This document shows positions 42,101 through 48,100 of a stretch of DNA of 64,000 nucleotides, piece after piece. A model generated the notes under the pieces. It was not told the DNA's origin, did no database searches, and saw nothing but the letters and a program-made list of their open reading frames with translations. Location of the stretch: the NCBI GenBank assembly GCA_958510875.1, contig OY294067.1, positions 193,137,322 to 193,201,321 of the forward strand, read 5' to 3'. Position 1 is the stretch's first letter; every line of letters starts with the position of its first letter. This DNA comes from Endomychus coccineus (taxonomy: Eukaryota; Arthropoda; Insecta; Coleoptera; Endomychidae). A program made the translations under genes and the position numbers.

Positions 42101-45100
42101 GAGCGTATTTTTTTACAATTTTAAAATATCTCAAAATTTTCTTTTACAAAAATATGGCCTTAGCTTGATGAATTATTATAGAAGAAAGAAGAATATAATC
42201 AAACATAACGATATAGATTTCTTTGAAACATTTCGCTTATCAAAATATACTCTCATTGCATTACTTTCGGGAATAGAGCCGGCAATCAAATTATCAATAA
42301 ACTGATAGAGTAAATCATTATCCTAACTACATGAGACATGTTAAATGAAATTCAGTTCATATTGTAAAATTGAACAATACTATATTGACATCACTTTTAA
42401 TTGTAACTTCTGTTACTTAAGTTTCAGCGTTACTATGCTATCTTCAGAATAATTTGTATTTGTATTTTATAGTTATGCAGTGTTAATTTTTCGAGTGCCA
42501 CAATGGGGATCTCGCTTATCTTAAGACATACGAAGTTGGTTAAATTAGGGCAAAGTTGCGTATTTTGTTGTTGAATAACAATCTGTAAAGGAAGTTGAAA
42601 TATTTTCAATAGTTTTGAAAATATCGTATTTAAACAATAATTTCTGATTTTCGTTTTTAATTTCTTCAAGATAAACTAATTGTACAACACATGTCTAACC
42701 AAGACATTATTGAGACACTTTTTTACGAAGAATGCGAATTTGGTATACTGTTTTCAATAATTTCCAAGATGGCGCAGAAACGACTGTCAACTTAATTTTT
42801 CCTATAGACGCCATTTTAAATTTCAACATTTTTAAATTACGTTTTTTTTCTGTTTCCAACGATGTATCGCATCTGGAGGTCTGAATCACCTTTTCGCCAA
42901 AAATCCAAATTTTTATTATTTGCGAAGAGTGTTTTCGAAAAGCATATCGTTCTTTTATTGTGAACAAAATTTTGACATTTACATGTCGTTCACTTCGGTG
43001 CTAGTTTTATCGTGAAAATGACTTTTCCAAGAGATTAGATACAAAATTACTCCCCTTCGCATCGAAATGCACATACGACTGCGGCAACATATTTACGGCG
43101 TTATCCAGAGCACCAACATTCTAGTTTGAGGTATTTTTGTTTGCTGCACGGAAACTTGGGCGAATTTGGTCATTCAAAAAACGTAGACGAGAAAATGGTG
43201 ATACGCAAATGAATATGAGCAGGAAATTTTGCAAGCGGTAAAAATTTGTATAAATATAAATATTCATCGGTCCCTCAATTTCCAACAGATTTTATCGACA
43301 ACAACGTTCCTCTTAATCGTTTGAACGCGATATTTTTCCTGCAAGATGGCGCGACGCCCCATAATGCTGGGAGGGCTGGAGAATGCTTGTCAGAAATGTT
43401 CCTCAACCATGTTATTGCTAATAATGGCGACATAAGCTCCGGCGCGGTCGCCTGACATGTTTCCCTTGAACTATTTTTTGTGGAGGATAATGAAAAATTA
43501 AATTTATAAAACATTACCAGCCGACCTTGATAAACTTCGTCACCACCCTCAAGTACGAGATTAGAAGAAGGGATGTGTCAAGAGCTGTAGCAAATCCTAG
43601 GAAGAGAGGGTCACTGTGCTTAGAATTGAGATATTCGTAATTTGAACACATGTTGTGATGTTGCATTTGTTAATATTTGTTATGTGTTCTTATTATGTAT
43701 TTCGTTCTAATTTGAATCACGATTTTCTTCCAAAACAGATGCTGTTTCATTTTGTTCAGTTGAAAATCAAATTTTCTTAGCACAACTAATTCAATAGCAA
43801 CGCCGCGACCAGACGGAAGGATGAAACTGTCAAATTTTGTTTACAACATAAGAACGATTTGTTTTTCCAAAGCATTTTTCGAAAATTCGGATTTTGGCGA
43901 AAAGATGATTTCGAATACCATATGCGATACATCGTTGGAAAAAAAAACTAAAAATGTTGAAAAGGGGATGCCATATTCGCATTCTCCATAAAAAAGTGTG
44001 TTGGAAGCTATTGAGAAGATTTCAACTTCCTTTCAAGATCATTATTCAGCACGAAAATACGCAACTTTCCCCTAATTCAACCAACTTCGTATCTCTTAAG
44101 GTATTCGGAAAGATGGTGTACTATCGCACATTTTTTCTGTACTGAATACACCTTGGAGGATTTAAATGTAATTTTGCTGATAAAATGTATTCAACTTAAT
44201 GTGGTTGAGTCGAATATCAGAGAGTGAAACATGGAAATGGGAATCACTCACCTAAGCTCATCCAATATCTAGAGAGCTTGGAAAACGTGAAGGATTGACA
44301 ATGTGGTTTTCGTCAACAGAGATCAACAGGAGATATGCTTGCCCACTTACACATATATAGCAGACATCCATTGCATATAATCTAGCTGCAGCAACGGATA
44401 TCTTTAAAGCAATTGACCTAGTCCGGCCCAAACACATTCTTGGGAAATTTCTGTTATGGTTTGTCGCCCTAACTTTGACGTTACCTCTCAGATAGTTCCC
44501 TCCATGAGGTGATTGACGGAGTTTCCTCCGATACAATGCCTTCAACTCTGGAATTCCACAGGAATCGATCTTGGCGCCAACTTTGTTTCTGTTCCGTATC
44601 AACTGCTCTGTTGGAAATTACCTCCTGTCTCCTCCACGGCTTTGCGGATGGTGGTACACTCCATACCGCTTTCTCTTGAACCCCCAAATAATCCAATGAA
44701 TACTTGAGTGCAAGGCATAGACGGATAGATACAATAAATGAAGATCTGGCAAGAATTTTGGAATTAAAATCTTACAATCTAGTAAATTTGATGCAATCAA
44801 AAGCTTCTATTTGCTCCAAGAAGGCGGATCCCAGAATCCCTAATATGATGATGTCAGGTGCAACTCTTTCTAGGAAGCTCTCCGTATCCAAGCCGGTATC
44901 ACCACCAAATCCTCTCATGGGACGAACATATGCATTGCGAAAACAGCTTGACAGGAGCTTAGTTTCCTATTTCCCCAGCATAATGGTCCTGGATTATGTT
45001 CGAATGTCTGGAGTGCATCTCCCAAACAGATTTTCGTTTCTATTCAAAAGAGGGCTGTTCGCCAGGTTGGTGATGTCCAATTCATTGACCTCTCTAGATA

Positions 45101-48100
45101 ATTGTGAAGAGGTGGAAGATATCTTCCTTTCCTATACATATTCCCAACGTCGGTGGTCAACACCACGACAATATCAAGACAATTAGAGCACTTTCAACCC
45201 CAGATAAGAGCGAAACGCACTCACTCCGAGAAAACTGACCGAAATTGCATTATCTGCTCAATTTTACTGGCTGTAACAACCAAAAACCACGAATCGACAC
45301 GATGACGTAAGAAAATCATCACTGTCTCTCCATATATAGGTGAACGCAATTAAAGTTTCTGTCAGTGGATTAACCACGTGATTAATGATAGTTATAACAA
45401 GCTGGAAATTAATGTAATTATATCTGATTGTTCTTTAGGCATAACAAATTAGACGTAATTCTGGTCGGGGTGTTTTAAGTAGCTGGGGAGGGTTAACTTC
45501 TCCTTTATTGATTAATTAGAGCCCATTTGCTATTTGTTATTGAACGTATTTTTTGAACTCAGAATTTTAAAGATTAACATTAATTGCTGGTAGTGGCGGC
45601 TGGTACTGAATAGCACAAACAACCAGATAAACACAGAAAGAAATTCGCATCTAATTCAGTGCATTATTTTATTCCGCACGTCAGGCGGAATGCTAACGCT
45701 CTAAACTATGTTCCGGAGAACGTTCTCAAGTGTACCTATTTCAAGTATGATTCGTCTCACTACGGTTATTTTCGCCATACGCGTTTATACAGTCGGTTTG
45801 GCGCACAAAGCACCGTATCTCCAGTAAACGTCTTGCCTTCGTAATGTATAGTGTGTGAATCAATTCGAAGACGTGAACTCTGAAGTGCGTCTATTATCGA
45901 TGATGGAATTAATTGTGTGCGAAATCTTTTCAAAAACCCGCTATCATTTGCGGAAAACTGAAAAGAAAGGGAGGCCTATTCCTGATCTTCAAACAAACTA
46001 CACTTCCACAAGTAAAACCCGAACTTACAATAGAGTCTTTAACAAGAATATCTATGAAAAATATGAGTGGATGTCCAGTGATAAGTAAACTATTTTGTTT
46101 TATGTGCTTAATTTTTGAGAAAGAGGTTAGTGAGTGGAATAAACAAGGGTTGAATGATTCAGAGCACATCGCAGAGAGGACAAAGAAACACGAAAATTCC
46201 GTTTCTTACATGGATGCATGCAGTGCTTATTTGCAACATAAGATTAAGTAGAACGAAATTGTGGCAAAAAATCGTCATACTTTGCGCCGGTTAATTATGT
46301 GTATAAAATTTTGCGGAGCCTTTAAATTGGTGTTACGAGGCCATGATGAGAAATTGACGTCGGAAAATCCAGGTATTTATTGCAGCTGAATTAGACGCTG
46401 TGCTTGCAATACATACCAAAGGTTCGGGTTCACAAGCGTTCATTTGAAGCCTTCTCAAAAACTTCAGATTGAATTGCTAGATGCAATGTTGCAAAATTTA
46501 CAAGCAGGAAATATTAAAGGAAATTAAATCTGCAAATTTCATTGCTTTGGTGGCCGATGAACCTACAGACACCTCTAATCATCAGCAACTGGTTGTTATT
46601 ATTCGATACGTGTTTAATGGACACATTTTTTATTGCTTTTGGTCTTTTTTTAAACCCGGTGGACATAATACTGATGTATTAGCCTAAACATTGCTGAATT
46701 AATTGCGAGCTATTTTAAATTCTACCTCTGGGTCTGATAATAATGAACTAATCGCTCAAAGTTACGGTGGGGCGTCCGTGATGAGTGGTAAGACAAATGG
46801 TGTCCAAGCCATTATCGAAAGAACATTTCCACATGTACATTATATTCACGCATCAATTTAATCTAATTACTGAACGAGCGACACAGTGCAATATAAAAAT
46901 TTAAATTTTCCTGTCATTTTTCTCGATCGCCAAAACGTACGGTAATTCTTGATGAAATAGTCGAACGTAGATTACCACGCGCTGTTCCTACACGCTGGAT
47001 TTTCAAAAGTGGAACTGTGAACACATTATTTGAACACCAGGATCCTTTCAAAGAATGTTTAGACAAAATTATTGACGGAGCTGGGATGGATTCTGTTACT
47101 ATTAATGAAGCAAGTGATTTATAGAAACATTTGTATTTACCAGAATTTCTCTATACTAGTTGAAAATATTTCATTTCATCATGCCACATGTTGAAATATT
47201 GTATAATCAGACTGAAATGCGTGGGATTGACAGTGCTCAACTGCAAAAGGCAGTTGAACACTTGCAACAGCAAATTATTCGAATTAGAAATTCCACTGAC
47301 AATTACAATCAATAACGCAATAATGAAGAAACTACTAGGAAAAGACGACAGCTGGAGATAACAGAGCTGTTATTGCAAAGGAAGTATGTAACACTATTTT
47401 AAGCCAAATTAGCGACCGATTTGATTTTAGGGATCACTAAAGTGTAGCAAAATTATATGATTCTCAAAATTTTAAAACTTATAGGCATGCATTTCCGCAA
47501 AAACATTTTGATGAAAGTGTGAAATCTTATCCTATGTTGGACAGTGTAAAATTAAAAGGTGAACTTTCAGCAGTTTATGAGCGCGATGACATGTGTGACG
47601 TAGGTGGTATTTTGCCACTTTTAGTGTTCATAACAGACAACAACCTAAAAATGTTTTTGACGGAAACATACAAATAGTTGAATATTATTTGTACAAAGCC
47701 CATGTCGGCAGCAAACGCATTGAAAGTTTTCTGAGAAGTACATTGTCAGAAGATCGACTGAACGCATTGGCGGTCCTATTAATAGAAAAGAAGTTCGTCC
47801 AGTCTATCCCGGATTTTGACAACAAAGTCATAGACGTTTTTTCCAACATGAAAAATAGGAGAATGGATTTTATGTACAAAAGTACAAAAAATAGGTAAGT
47901 TTTTTCTTGTGCACACCCTTTCATAACTCACGAGCCGCCACTGATTACTGGATATAGGTACATACATAAAATCTAAATCTATTTTCGAAGCCCCATACTA
48001 CGTGGAGATAATATGAAAATCCCCTTATAGTTATTACCTATATTTCACAATATCATAAATTGTACAGTTTCATTCGGTTTCATTATCTGATGTCGTACAG

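Noticed and set aside
42707..42967. 86-codon minus-strand frame
   Set aside because: It lies wholly inside the inverted end of the mariner-like relic and is not a gene.
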